Source: an uncultured Pedosphaera sp.
GTDB taxonomy: Bacteria; Verrucomicrobiota; Verrucomicrobiia; Limisphaerales; Pedosphaeraceae
Reading direction: 5' to 3'
DNA length: 64,000 bases
Assembly (NCBI GenBank): GCA_903918755.1
Contig: CAIXFN010000081.1
Location: forward strand, 1-64,000
Shown: positions 1 through 8,619 of the stretch, one piece after another
Numbering within the stretch: the first letter of the stretch is position 1
Layout of the letters: each line of letters starts with the position of its first letter
Notes under the pieces: generated by a model
Database searches by the model: none
The model's input: the letters and a program-made list of their open reading frames with translations, nothing else
What the model was told of the DNA's origin: nothing
Made by a program: the position numbers and the translations under genes

Positions 1-157
1 CTAGCCATGTCTATGGCGAGGATACAAAAACCGAGGCCGCCGTCAACGAAAAAGAAAATGCTCCTGGAATGCGAAACTGCTCAACCCCTCGGAAACATTG
101 GCCGATCTGCTGGTTTCCTCAAATCAATGCGGAACCGCTGGTGGGGCACTCTTACCC
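1..157. other. Left edge, no gene recognised
   Basis: This short stretch lies downstream of the PQQ-propeller gene on the minus strand. I see no convincing reading frame, hairpin terminator or RNA gene in it. Confidence 0.4.
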
Positions 158-1411
158 TCAGGGCGCAACCCACCGGAAGGCTGTCAGCGCGTGCAACTCG
201 CGGACAAAAAGTTCCTGATCAGCCACCGCCAGGTGGGCCCAAGTGTCGCCAACCGCGATCCGGCGTTGATCCAGCAATTCAAAGCGCACCGGATTGGCGC
301 GGAACAAATAAAGCAATCCGCGTTGGTCCAGCGCCAGAATCCGGTCGCCTTGAGCCACCTGACTCAGGTATTGACCAAACCCTTCGCTGGCAGTCCAAGC
401 CTCCCGGCCGGTTTCCAGCTCAATCGCCATCAGGCGCTGGCTGCGGAGGTGCTCGTAGGCCACCCCATTCACAATCACCGGGGTGGACATGTAGCCCTGG
501 GCTTTGTGCGTCCAGGCCGGAGTGACGACGAACTTGCCCCCCGCCTCCGTGATCTTGTAACCGATGGTTTTCCCGCCATAGGTGCTCGTAAAAAGGATGT
601 CCTGGTAAACCACCGGGGTCAGAATGTTCATCCCTTGAAATGAGGCCACCGCCTGGCTCCAGAGAACCTTGCCGTCAGCCGAATCAACCCCGGCGATCTG
701 TTCCCGCGCCTGGACCACCAGTTGGCGCCGCCCGGCAATGGTGGCCAGGACCGGCGAAGAAAAGGCGCTGCCGTACATGCCACCTTTGTCCGCCAGAGTC
801 CGCCAGACCGTCGCCCCGGTGGCCTTGTTCAAACGAACGAACGAAGCCCCGGCTTGCACATAAACGGCATCGCCGTCAATTAAGGGAGAGCAGACGAAGC
901 CGAAATCGGGCAACGGCGTGCCCAGTTCTTTGACGAAATCCTTGCGCCAAACCTCCTTGCCATCCCGGACATCCAGACAAACCAAAACGTCCCGCATCCC
1001 CGCCACGTAAAGCCGGTCCCCATCCAAGGCGGGAGTGGAACGAATCCAATCGCCATTGGCTTTGGCGAAAAATGGCACCGAAATAGCCCCGGACCATTGC
1101 GCCCGCCAAATCTCCTTCCCAGTGGCGCGCTCAAAGGCGGTGACCACTTCCAGTTGACGGTCTTTGGTCTCGGTCGTGAAGACACGATCCGCACTGACAA
1201 TGGGGCCGGAATAACTTGGTCCAAGCTCCACCCGCCAAATCTGGCGCAAATAGTTCGTATCAAGTTTCTGCGGCCAGGGCGCGCCGCCGACCTGCCCATC
1301 CCGCCCCGGTCCACGCCATTGCGGCCAGGTGGCTGATCGGGCCGGGAACGGCCCGGCCAGAAGGCCCACCGCGAGGGCCAGATAAAACAAGGGGCTATGC
1401 AACGATTTCAT
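158..1411 (-). CDS. Secreted PQQ-like beta-propeller protein
   Basis: The 417-residue product starts with a signal peptide (basic MKSLHS, a hydrophobic stretch, then a cleavage site near ARSA at residue 27). The rest consists of PQQ/BamB-like propeller blades, recognisable by repeated patterns such as LDGDRLYVAGMRDVLVCLD and DGKEVWRKDF. Members of this family are periplasmic; some bind PQQ as dehydrogenases, while others are only scaffolds like BamB. No cytochrome or quinone-binding domain is attached, so enzymatic activity cannot be asserted. The gene is divergent from the CarH-like regulator and shares a 387-bp intergenic region with it. A good minus-strand -35 box (TTGACA) lies in that region, so the gene may be a target of the regulator. 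Confidence 0.8.
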   Translation of the reverse strand: MKSLHSPLFYLALAVGLLAGPFPARSATWPQWRGPGRDGQVGGAPWPQKLDTNYLRQIWRVELGPSYSGPIVSADRVFTTETKDRQLEVVTAFERATGKEIWRAQWSGAISVPFFAKANGDWIRSTPALDGDRLYVAGMRDVLVCLDVRDGKEVWRKDFVKELGTPLPDFGFVCSPLIDGDAVYVQAGASFVRLNKATGATVWRTLADKGGMYGSAFSSPVLATIAGRRQLVVQAREQIAGVDSADGKVLWSQAVASFQGMNILTPVVYQDILFTSTYGGKTIGYKITEAGGKFVVTPAWTHKAQGYMSTPVIVNGVAYEHLRSQRLMAIELETGREAWTASEGFGQYLSQVAQGDRILALDQRGLLYLFRANPVRFELLDQRRIAVGDTWAHLAVADQELFVRELHALTAFRWVAP

Positions 1412-1584
1412 AATTCAGAGGGAGGCGCGAATGGCAGCACAGTGCAGCGCAGAACTGGGGAATCTACCGCTCACGCGGTGGGAACTGTTCCGCCGGTCTG
1501 AGGTAGGGCCAGTCAGCATGGTAAAGGCATGGTCATTTTTTTAGCGGCGCCGGATTCTGCGCGGCGCAAACAAGCTAAATCTGT

Positions 1585-1640
1585 CGCTTGACGGCGGACT
1601 ACTGTGTAAATTACGTACACTTTACGTATAATGTCAAGCG
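1585..1640. promoter_or_regulatory. Divergent promoter with CarH-like operator repeats
   Basis: Within the 1412-1798 intergenic region an 8-bp inverted repeat (CGCTTGAC at 1585-1592, GTCAAGCG at 1633-1640) flanks an AT-rich core. It creates a TTGACG -35-like box on the plus strand (1588-1593) and a perfect TTGACA on the minus strand (1632-1637). Read on the minus strand, the core holds three TAC-centred repeats resembling the nTnTACAn element of CarH operators. Their centres are spaced 11 and 9 bp (plus-strand GTA at 1626, 1615 and 1606). In Thermus CarH, three 11-bp repeats overlap a promoter -35 box. Binding here is inferred from this resemblance and from the adjacent regulator. The rest of the intergenic region shows nothing I recognise. 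Confidence 0.5.
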
Positions 1641-1798
1641 GCCAGATCCGTTGCCTCTCGTTTCCGAAGCCCCGCCCCGGATAAGGACTGATTCCAGTGT
1701 CTACATTGAGGTATGTGCCGCGGGAATCGGCGGAACGGCCGACCACGAAATCCAGCTTGGCAGCGGCAGCGTGGTCACGTACAACCGTCGTGTAAGAT

Positions 1799-2809
1799 AT
1801 GGCAGAATCCCACTACCCGATTCAAATGGTTGCCCGGCTGACTGGTTTGAGTGTTTATGTTGTGCGGATTTGGGAACAACGTTACCAGGCCGTGGAGCCC
1901 TGCCGGACCAGGACCAACCGCCGTCGCTATTCGCAACTCGACATAGAACGGCTGAACCTTTTGCGCACCCTGACCCAGGCCGGCCACAGCATCAGCCAGG
2001 TGGCCCGGCTGCCGCTTGCTGACCTGCACCAATTATCCGCGGAACATCCCGCGGCACCGGATCCCCGCCCTACCCCCGTCCCCGCGAATCCAAAGCCGGA
2101 ACGCTTTCTGGGAGAATGCCTGGCCGCCACCCGGGCCCTGGATACCGGGGCATTGCGGGATACCCTCAACCGCGCCACCACCGCGCTGGGGGCCATGGGT
2201 TCCTTGCAGCGGGTCGTCGCCCCGCTGGCCCAAACCATCGGCGATTTATGGCAGGCGGGCACACTCACGGCGGCGCACGAACATTTCGCCTCCGCGATCA
2301 TCCGTTTGACGTTAGGCAACGCCACCAAGCCGTTTAGTCCGGAGAACCACGCCCCCGTTTTGGTCGTGGCCACCCCCACCGGTCAGTTGCACGAATTGGG
2401 AGCACTGCTGGTGGGGGCCATGGCATCCCACCTGGGCTGGCAAGTCACCTACCTGGGGGCCAGTTTGCCGGCGGCCGAGATTGCCGGGGCGGCCCGGGAT
2501 TGCCGGGCCCGGGCGGTGGCCTTGAGTCTGGTCTATCCCGAGGACGACCCCGCCATGGCGGAGGAACTCGGACGATTGCGCTCCTGCCTCCCCGCCACGG
2601 TCCCGTTACTTGTGGGAGGCCGGGCCTTGCCGGCCTACCGGGCGGCGGTGGAAACTTTGGGCGCGGTGCCGGTCGAAAAACTGACGGAATTGGTGGAGAC
2701 TCTGGAGGACCTCCGGCGGCCCGCCCCCCCGGCAAAATTGAATAGCCGCGCCAAGCCAGTCACCGACAGCCACACCCCGGCACTCGACAACCCGCCCCTC
2801 GGCGATTAA
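1799..2809 (+). CDS. CarH-like B12-binding MerR-family regulator
   Basis: The 336-residue protein has an N-terminal MerR winged helix (about residues 6-72, with the typical IWEQRYQAVEP and RRYSQLDIERL). After a proline-rich linker it has a four-helix B12-cap region (about 103-180) and a Rossmann-like cobalamin-binding domain (about 186-305). It keeps the light-sensor signature W-x9-EH (W151, E161, H162) and the GQLHELG ligand motif, whose H198 would coordinate cobalt. In characterised CarH/LitR proteins, adenosylcobalamin makes a DNA-binding tetramer that light dissociates. The ATG is preceded only by a weak purine stretch. The stop lies 9 bp before clpS, so these genes may be co-transcribed. 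No carotenoid or photolyase gene lies nearby, which is unusual for this family. Confidence 0.85.
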   Translation: MAESHYPIQMVARLTGLSVYVVRIWEQRYQAVEPCRTRTNRRRYSQLDIERLNLLRTLTQAGHSISQVARLPLADLHQLSAEHPAAPDPRPTPVPANPKPERFLGECLAATRALDTGALRDTLNRATTALGAMGSLQRVVAPLAQTIGDLWQAGTLTAAHEHFASAIIRLTLGNATKPFSPENHAPVLVVATPTGQLHELGALLVGAMASHLGWQVTYLGASLPAAEIAGAARDCRARAVALSLVYPEDDPAMAEELGRLRSCLPATVPLLVGGRALPAYRAAVETLGAVPVEKLTELVETLEDLRRPAPPAKLNSRAKPVTDSHTPALDNPPLGD

Positions 2810-2818
2810 TTTCGGAAC

Positions 2819-3121
2819 ATGGCTGCACCGGCAACGCCCGAAATTTTGCCCGATTTGGAACCCGCGGAAAAGAGTGAATCCGCCCCGGACCCGGGTTACC
2901 TGGTCATTTGCTGGAATGACCCGATCAATCTTATGGATTACGTCACCCACGTGTTTCAAATCGTTTTTGGGTGGCCAAAAGCCCGGGCCGAGCGGCATAT
3001 GTTGCAGGTGCACCGGGAAGGTCGGAGTGTCCTGGTGCGGGAAAGCCTCGAGAAAGCAGAGCACCTGGTGCATCAGTTGCAGAAGTATAGCCTGCACGCA
3101 ACCCTGGAGCGTGGCGAGTGA
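2819..3121 (+). CDS. clpS: ClpS, Clp protease N-degron adaptor
   Basis: This 100-residue protein has the ClpS fold: an unstructured acidic N-terminal tail (about 1-25), then the WNDPINLMDYV motif in which N33 and D34 match the residues that grip an N-terminal bulky amino acid. The conserved HMLQVHREG segment (H65) follows. ClpS delivers N-degron substrates to ClpA or ClpC. The gene begins 9 bp after the regulator, and its TGA overlaps the GTG start of the DUF2017 gene. Two genes later comes aat, whose product creates the N-degrons that ClpS reads. No ClpA or ClpP gene is in the window. Confidence 0.9.
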   Translation: MAAPATPEILPDLEPAEKSESAPDPGYLVICWNDPINLMDYVTHVFQIVFGWPKARAERHMLQVHREGRSVLVRESLEKAEHLVHQLQKYSLHATLERGE

Positions 3122-3597
3122 GATTGCTCAAGCGAGCCGAGGATAAACTACATTTCCACTGCCTGGCCCGGGAAAGGCAGCTGCTGCTGGAATTACTGTC
3201 CCTCTATCCGCTCGTACCGGTGGGCCATCAGGAATTGACCCGGGCGGGCGACCGCCCCGAAGATCAGGCCCTGCTGGATACGGCCCTGGCGGAACATGCC
3301 GCGGAGAATGCGGCGCAAATCCGCCGACTGCTGCAATCACCCGAGCAGTTCCGCCCCCTGGCCACCGGCCTCCTGTTCATCGTCTCGGCGGAAGAACTGG
3401 AGGGGCTGCTGCAAGCGCTGAATGATATCCGGGTCGGGAGTTGGCTGGTGCTGGGCGGCCCCGATTTGGAGGGCGAAATGCCGGCCGTCCACCAGGATAA
3501 TGTCCGTTACTTTTGGGCCATGGACTTGGCGGGCAATTTCCAAATGATGTTCTTGCGCGCCCTGACGAACGATCCGGCCACTCCGCCGGAACCTTGA
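3118..3597 (+). CDS. DUF2017-like protein next to clpS
   Basis: The 159-residue product probably starts at a GTG that overlaps the clpS stop (GTGA). It resembles DUF2017 proteins, which lie beside clpS in many Actinobacteria. Shared features are a helical N-terminal half (ARERQLLLELLSLYP), a middle section rich in acidic residues, and the C-terminal LNDIRVGSWLVLG-P signature around residues 100-115. Its biochemical role is unknown. Tight coupling with clpS suggests a part in the adaptor or proteolysis pathway, but that rests on context only. There is no signal peptide or membrane segment. Confidence 0.7.
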   Translation: MRLLKRAEDKLHFHCLARERQLLLELLSLYPLVPVGHQELTRAGDRPEDQALLDTALAEHAAENAAQIRRLLQSPEQFRPLATGLLFIVSAEELEGLLQALNDIRVGSWLVLGGPDLEGEMPAVHQDNVRYFWAMDLAGNFQMMFLRALTNDPATPPEP

Positions 3598-3625
3598 AGC
3601 CCCAGGCGGCGGGGAGAGCTTTGTC

Positions 3626-4282
3626 ATGCCGGCCCTGATCCAGTCCTCCGAACCTCTCCCGGAACCCGGCACGGCGGACGCTCGGGGATTGGTGGCGATC
3701 GGGGGTGACCTTTCCGTGCCACGCCTCCTGGAGGCGTACCGCCGGGGAATTTTTCCCTGGGATGTTGATCCAGTCACCTGGTGGTCGCCCGATCCGCGGG
3801 GCATTTTCGAATGGGACTCGCTCCACCGCTCGCGCAGCCTGGAAAGAACGCTGCGTCGCCAGTGTTTTCAGGTGACTTTTGACCAGGCTTTTACCGCGGT
3901 CATGCGGGGCTGCGCGGCGCGGGCACCCGGCCGTTACTCGACCTGGATCCATCCCGCCATGATTACCGCCTACACCAATTTACATCTTTGTGGCCATGCC
4001 CACAGTGTGGAATGCTGGCAGTCCGGGGTTTTGGTAGGCGGAATTTATGGCGTCGCCATCGGCGGACTTTTTGCGGGAGAATCCATGTTTCATCGGGTCG
4101 GCGACGCCTCAAAAGTGGCGCTCGTACACCTGACCGATCATCTGCGTGAAAAGGGATTTTCCTTGTTCGACATCCAAATGGTCACCCCCGCGACGCAATC
4201 CCTGGGAGCCACCTGGATTCCGCGCACGGAATACCTGAAGCGACTGGCCGCCGCCGCCGCCAAAAGCGATTGCCGGTTCTGA
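3626..4282 (+). CDS. aat: Leucyl/phenylalanyl-tRNA-protein transferase
   Basis: Aat moves Leu or Phe from aminoacyl-tRNA onto proteins with N-terminal Lys or Arg, producing N-degrons for ClpS. The 218-residue length is normal for the family. Diagnostic blocks are YRRGIFPW followed by WWSPDPRG near the N-terminus, the GLFAGESMFHRVGDASKVALVHL core around residues 143-170, and DIQMVTPATQSLGA near the C-terminus. The gene follows the DUF2017 gene after 28 bp, completing an N-degron set behind the CarH-like regulator. It looks intact, and transcription probably ends before the rpoD promoter. Confidence 0.93.
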   Translation: MPALIQSSEPLPEPGTADARGLVAIGGDLSVPRLLEAYRRGIFPWDVDPVTWWSPDPRGIFEWDSLHRSRSLERTLRRQCFQVTFDQAFTAVMRGCAARAPGRYSTWIHPAMITAYTNLHLCGHAHSVECWQSGVLVGGIYGVAIGGLFAGESMFHRVGDASKVALVHLTDHLREKGFSLFDIQMVTPATQSLGATWIPRTEYLKRLAAAAAKSDCRF

Positions 4283-4322
4283 GGCCGGACGTCCGCTTGA
4301 AATCAAGTTTTGCCGCCTGATT

Positions 4323-4376
4323 GTCACGGGAGAATTCGTGACGGACAATTGACATCCGCCGGAGGACGGCTAGATT
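4323..4376 (+). promoter_or_regulatory. Candidate rpoD promoter with upstream palindrome
   Basis: TTGACA at 4349-4354 is followed after 16 bp by TAGATT at 4371-4376, a reasonable housekeeping promoter about 150 bp before the preferred rpoD start. Just upstream, GTCACG (4323-4328) and CGTGAC (4337-4342) form a 6-bp inverted repeat separated by 8 bp, placed where an activator or repressor could act. This is read from sequence only; no transcript start is known. Confidence 0.5.
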
Positions 4377-4525
4377 TCCTCCAGAGAACGAGATTTTGTG
4401 AACGCTTGCCCGCAGGCGCGAAGGGTCAACCTAAATGTACCGGGTGACTAGACCAGCTGGAGCGCAAATCCAATAATTTCACGCGATGAATTTTGGCAGT
4501 CAAACTGACGAACCAAATTCGATTT

Positions 4526-6343
4526 ATGCCGCGATCCAAGGCTAATCCTGGGACAGGCAAGCACGCCGCCCGTCCCCCAAGTTCCCCGGAATATTCCGCC
4601 GCCACTTCCCGGTCGGTCCTACCATCGGGTTCGGCGATTTCTCCGCGCAATGGACGGGGAGCGCAGGATAATACCCCGGTCCCAGCCCCCGCATTTCCAA
4701 GTCCGACCATCCTGACGGCCGGGGACGTTACCGAGAAGGTGAAGGAACTGCTGAGGTTGGCTCAGGAGCAAGGCTATCTGACGTACAACGACGTGAACGA
4801 GGCGCTGGCGGACGCCTTGCTGACACCCGATGATCTGGACGAAATCCACAATAAGTTGCGCAACTTGGAAATCGAGATCGTGGATCCGGCGGAGGTGGAC
4901 CGCGTCCGGCAACCGGAACCCGAGGGCGACGAGGAGCGCGCCCGACTGGATGTCCTGGATGACCCGGTGCGCATGTATCTCCGGCAGATGGGCCAGGTGC
5001 CCCTGCTCAGCCGGGAGGAAGAGGTAGCCATTTCCAAGCGCATCGAGGTGGCCGAAGAAGAACTCCGCGAGATCATCCATCAATTCGGCTTCACGGCCAA
5101 GGAGCACATCGCCCTGGCGGAGAAACTGCTGAGTGAGCCGCCCAAGGAACGCTTTGATCGCGTGGTGATGGACGCCCAAGTGGCCAACCGGGAAGGCCAT
5201 CTCAAAGCATTGCGCAAGCTCATTCGACGGGTCCGGATTCTGGATGCTGAAGCAGGAGCGCATTTCATGGCGAGCCGGAGCGCCAACGGGAGCCCCCTGG
5301 CGCAAAACCCGGCGGCGGAATATGCGCGGACCTGCCAACGGCTGAAGGAGACCTTTGCGCGCTTTTGCTACAAGCACAAAGTCATCGAAGAACTGGTTCT
5401 CGTGGCCGAAAACCTCCACGAGCGATTACAACTGAGCCTCCGCACCGTGGCCCAGGCCGAGGATCCCCAGGCGGGCCCTACCCAAATGGCCGTAGCCGAA
5501 GCCGAGCGCCGGCAGATTCAGGCATTGGAAGAGTTTGTGCGCATGCCTCACGCCGAGTACCTGCAGGCGTACCAAGCCCTGACCCGGTGCGCCCTCCGGG
5601 CGCTCGACGCCAAAACCGAAATGGTGGAAGCCAACCTGCGCCTGGTTATTTCGATCGCCAAGAAATACACCAACCGCGGACTTTCGTTTCTGGATTTGAT
5701 CCAGGAAGGCAACATGGGCTTGATGAAGGCGGTCGAGAAATTTGAGTACCGCCGCGGTTACAAATTTTCGACCTATGCCACCTGGTGGATCCGGCAGGCG
5801 ATCACCCGGGCCATCGCCGATCAGGCCCGCACCATTCGGATCCCGGTGCACATGATCGAAACCATCAACAAGCTGATGCGCGTCCAGAAGCGTTTGCTGC
5901 AGGACTTCGGTCGCGAGCCCACGGCGGACGAAATCGCCGACGAAATCCAGATGTCCGTGGAACGGGTGCGGGCAATCTTGAAAATGGCCCAGCAACCCAT
6001 CTCGCTGCAGGCTCCGGTCGGCGATGGCGACGATGCCAATTTTGGCGATTTCATCGAAGACAAGGGGAGTGAAAGCCCCGCGGACCGGACGAGCTACCTG
6101 CTTCTCAAGGACAAGCTCGGCGACATTCTTGGCAGCTTGAACGAACGCGAGCGGCAGGTGCTCGAACTGCGTTTCGGCTTGGGCGACGGCTATTCCCGCA
6201 CCCTCGAAGAAGTTGGCCGCCAATTCCGTGTCACCCGCGAGCGCATCCGGCAAATCGAAGCCAAAGCATTGCGCAAAATGCGCCACCCCACCCGCATCCG
6301 CCATTTACAAGGCTTCCTCGAGGTGGCCAAGGCGGCGGATTAA
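4526..6343 (+). CDS. rpoD: Primary sigma factor RpoD (sigma-70)
   Basis: I prefer the ATG at 4526 (605 residues), although an in-frame TTG at 4493 would add 11. After a Ser/Pro-rich N-terminus come region 1.1 ([27 protein letters not shown]), region 1.2 ([11 protein letters not shown]) and a long non-conserved spacer. Region 2 follows with the canonical -10 recognition and melting helix ([17 protein letters not shown]), then region 3, and region 4 with [19 protein letters not shown] as the -35-binding helix. Presence of region 1.1 and the spacer marks it as the primary sigma factor and not an alternative one. It is convergent with guaA, the two stop codons being adjacent with no spacer. Confidence 0.95.
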   Translation: MPRSKANPGTGKHAARPPSSPEYSAATSRSVLPSGSAISPRNGRGAQDNTPVPAPAFPSPTILTAGDVTEKVKELLRLAQEQGYLTYNDVNEALADALLTPDDLDEIHNKLRNLEIEIVDPAEVDRVRQPEPEGDEERARLDVLDDPVRMYLRQMGQVPLLSREEEVAISKRIEVAEEELREIIHQFGFTAKEHIALAEKLLSEPPKERFDRVVMDAQVANREGHLKALRKLIRRVRILDAEAGAHFMASRSANGSPLAQNPAAEYARTCQRLKETFARFCYKHKVIEELVLVAENLHERLQLSLRTVAQAEDPQAGPTQMAVAEAERRQIQALEEFVRMPHAEYLQAYQALTRCALRALDAKTEMVEANLRLVISIAKKYTNRGLSFLDLIQEGNMGLMKAVEKFEYRRGYKFSTYATWWIRQAITRAIADQARTIRIPVHMIETINKLMRVQKRLLQDFGREPTADEIADEIQMSVERVRAILKMAQQPISLQAPVGDGDDANFGDFIEDKGSESPADRTSYLLLKDKLGDILGSLNERERQVLELRFGLGDGYSRTLEEVGRQFRVTRERIRQIEAKALRKMRHPTRIRHLQGFLEVAKAAD

Positions 6344-7885
6344 TTACTCCCATTCGATCGTGCCCGGCGGTTTGCTGGTGATATCGAACACCACCCGATT
6401 GACGCCCTTGACTTCGTTAATGATGCGACTGGACACCCGCTCCAGGAGGTCGTAGGGCAGCTTCACCCAATCCGCCGTCATGCCGTCCTGCGATTCCACC
6501 GCCCGCAAGGCAATGGTGAAATCGTAGGTGCGTTCATCCCCCATGACCCCCACGCTTTTGACCGGGAGCAGGACCGCGAAACTCTGCCAGATTTTGTAAT
6601 ACCAGCCGCTGGTCTTCATTTCCTCCACCACAATGGAATCCGCGGCGCGCAGGATTTCGCACCGCTTGGGAGTCACTTCCCCCAGGATGCGCACGGCCAG
6701 CCCCGGGCCGGGGAATGGCTGGCGCAAGACGATTTCCCGAGGCAGCCCGAGTTCCAGGCCGAGTTCCCGCACCTCGTCCTTAAACAGGCACTTGAGGGGC
6801 TCAACCAGCTCAAATTTCATTTTTTTCGGGAGCCCGCCGACATTGTGATGGCTCTTGATCATCGCCGCCGGATTCCCGGCGATGGGCACCGACTCAATGA
6901 TATCCGGATAAAGGGTGCCCTGCGCCAGAAACCGGGCCTTGCCGGCGCGCTTGGTGGCGGCCTGAAAAACCTCGATGAAGGTGCGCCCGATGATTTTGCG
7001 TTTCCGCTCCGGGTCCTTCACCCCCTTGAGCCGGTTCAGAAAGAGTTTGGACGCCTCCTCGTATTGCAACCGGATCTTGAAATGACGGGAAAAGACTTCC
7101 CGCACCACGTCGGCCTCACGGCCACGCAGCAGTCCGTTATTGACGAAGATGCAGGTGAGTTGATCGCCGATCGCCCGGTGCAACAGGGCGGCGGCCACAC
7201 TGGAATCCACTCCGCCGCTCAAGCCGAGGATCACGCGCTCGGTGCCGACCTGGCTGCGAATCGCGGTAACCGCCTGGTCGATATACTTGTGCATCGTCCA
7301 GTTCTTGCCGCAGCCGCAGACATTGTGAACAAAGTTGGCGATGATTTCGCGCCCTTGCGGCGTGTGGGCGACTTCGGGATGGAATTGCAGACCGAAGATC
7401 TTCCGATCGTGATTTTCCAGCACCGCGTAATCGGAGTTTTCGGTCACGGCGATGGACTTGAACCCCTCGGGCAGTACGGTGAGCTTGTCGCCGTGGGAAT
7501 TCCAGACTTGCAGCACTTCCGGCAAATTAGCGAATAGGGGGCAAAAGCTATCCTTGACCACCAAGGTGCCTTTGCCGAATTCGCGCTTCGTCCCTTTCTC
7601 GACTTTGCCACCCAAAAAGGAGCCGATCACTTGCAGCCCGTAACAAATTCCGAGCAGGGGCAATCCCAGGTTAAAGATAGCGCGGTCCGGCAGGGGGGCA
7701 TCCTTGGCATACACACTGGCGGGCCCCCCGGAAAGGATCAGGCCTTGGGGATGCAAGGCCGCAATCTCGGCGGCCGGGGTGTCGTACCGCAGGATCACCG
7801 AATAAACGTTGCACTCGCGAATGCGGCGCGCGATGACCTGCGTGTATTGGGATCCGAAATCCAAGATGACGATTAGCTCATTCAT
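6344..7885 (-). CDS. guaA: GMP synthase, glutamine-hydrolysing
   Basis: GuaA converts XMP to GMP using glutamine amide nitrogen and ATP, the last step of guanine nucleotide synthesis. The 513-residue protein has the class I amidotransferase domain first, with nucleophile C81 in LLGICYGLQ and the GLQFHPEV His/Glu pair. The ATP pyrophosphatase domain follows with its PP-loop (LSGGVDSSV), then the C-terminal dimerisation domain ending in KPPGTIEWE, which is typical of intact family members. It is a single-gene unit, convergent with rpoD and divergent from the methyltransferase. Confidence 0.97.
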   Translation of the reverse strand: MNELIVILDFGSQYTQVIARRIRECNVYSVILRYDTPAAEIAALHPQGLILSGGPASVYAKDAPLPDRAIFNLGLPLLGICYGLQVIGSFLGGKVEKGTKREFGKGTLVVKDSFCPLFANLPEVLQVWNSHGDKLTVLPEGFKSIAVTENSDYAVLENHDRKIFGLQFHPEVAHTPQGREIIANFVHNVCGCGKNWTMHKYIDQAVTAIRSQVGTERVILGLSGGVDSSVAAALLHRAIGDQLTCIFVNNGLLRGREADVVREVFSRHFKIRLQYEEASKLFLNRLKGVKDPERKRKIIGRTFIEVFQAATKRAGKARFLAQGTLYPDIIESVPIAGNPAAMIKSHHNVGGLPKKMKFELVEPLKCLFKDEVRELGLELGLPREIVLRQPFPGPGLAVRILGEVTPKRCEILRAADSIVVEEMKTSGWYYKIWQSFAVLLPVKSVGVMGDERTYDFTIALRAVESQDGMTADWVKLPYDLLERVSSRIINEVKGVNRVVFDITSKPPGTIEWE

Positions 7886-7991
7886 GCGAATTAAGGGAAA
7901 GTGTTGTGCCTTGCGCCCCCGCCTTTGGCGAGCTAAATATTTGCCCTTTCAAGCCGGCCGGTCAATTACTCCCGGCAATTACGGTTTCGGG

Positions 7992-8025
7992 GTGACAAGC
8001 GGTCACAAAACTGTCACATTGACAG
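7992..8025. promoter_or_regulatory. Two tandem 15-bp palindromes before methyltransferase
   Basis: Two inverted repeats of identical architecture lie between guaA and the methyltransferase gene: GTGAC-N5-GTCAC (7992-8006) and CTGTC-N5-GACAG (8011-8025), with centres 19 bp apart. Both contain GTGAC/TGTCA-type half-sites. They end 5 bp before the methyltransferase ATG, so a bound protein would block translation-proximal transcription or act on a divergent promoter. The binding factor is unknown. Confidence 0.4.
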
Positions 8026-8030
8026 GCAAC

Positions 8031-8609
8031 ATGTCATTGCCAGCCAAGCGCAGCTCCACCGCCCTGTTTTTAAAGGAGCTTTTGAACCGGCCCCGCCAGG
8101 TTGGAGCGGTCCTCCCCAGTTCGCGCAAGCTGGCCCGGGCCATGGCCAAATGGCTGCCGGTCGGGACCACCGACCATGTTTTGGAACTCGGTCCGGGTAC
8201 CGGGGTGGTCACCGAAGCCCTGTTCCAGCGCGGCCTGCGCCAGGAGCAACTTATCGCGATTGAGATGTCCGCGCAGATGGCCGATCACCTGCGGGCGCGC
8301 TTTCCCCGGGCCAACATCGTTACGGGGGACGCCTTCCGGCTCGACGAGATCGTCCGGGAACAATTGGGTCCCCATGCGCGGATTGCCATGGTCTTTTCCA
8401 GTCTCCCCTTGCTGAATTTTGAACCATCCGCGGCGGATAGTCTCGCGCGCCAGATCAAGGCCATCCTCCCCCCCAAGGGCAAAATGGTGCAATTCAGTTA
8501 CAATGTGGCGAACAAACAACCCAAGGCTGCCGCCCACTTCGAAGTCGTGGCGTCCGATTTGATCTGGCTCAATGTGCCCCCGGCGCGGGTCATGGTTTAC
8601 CAAAAGTGA
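8031..8609 (+). CDS. SAM-dependent methyltransferase, PmtA-like
   Basis: The product is 192 residues long from the ATG at 8031. It opens with a segment seen in phospholipid N-methyltransferases (FLKELLNRPRQVGAVLPSSRKLARAMA). The SAM-binding motif I (VLELGPGTGVVTEAL) and the acidic end of strand 2 (LIAIEMSA) come next, then motif II around VTGDAF. These features suit a PmtA-type enzyme that methylates phosphatidylethanolamine, although related proteins act on rRNA (KsgA-like) or quinones. A longer in-frame extension exists upstream, but it would overlap the guaA start and the palindromes, so I rejected it. The following secreted protein starts 10 bp downstream. Confidence 0.7.
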   Translation: MSLPAKRSSTALFLKELLNRPRQVGAVLPSSRKLARAMAKWLPVGTTDHVLELGPGTGVVTEALFQRGLRQEQLIAIEMSAQMADHLRARFPRANIVTGDAFRLDEIVREQLGPHARIAMVFSSLPLLNFEPSAADSLARQIKAILPPKGKMVQFSYNVANKQPKAAAHFEVVASDLIWLNVPPARVMVYQK

Positions 8610-8619
8610 CGCCGCGCTC

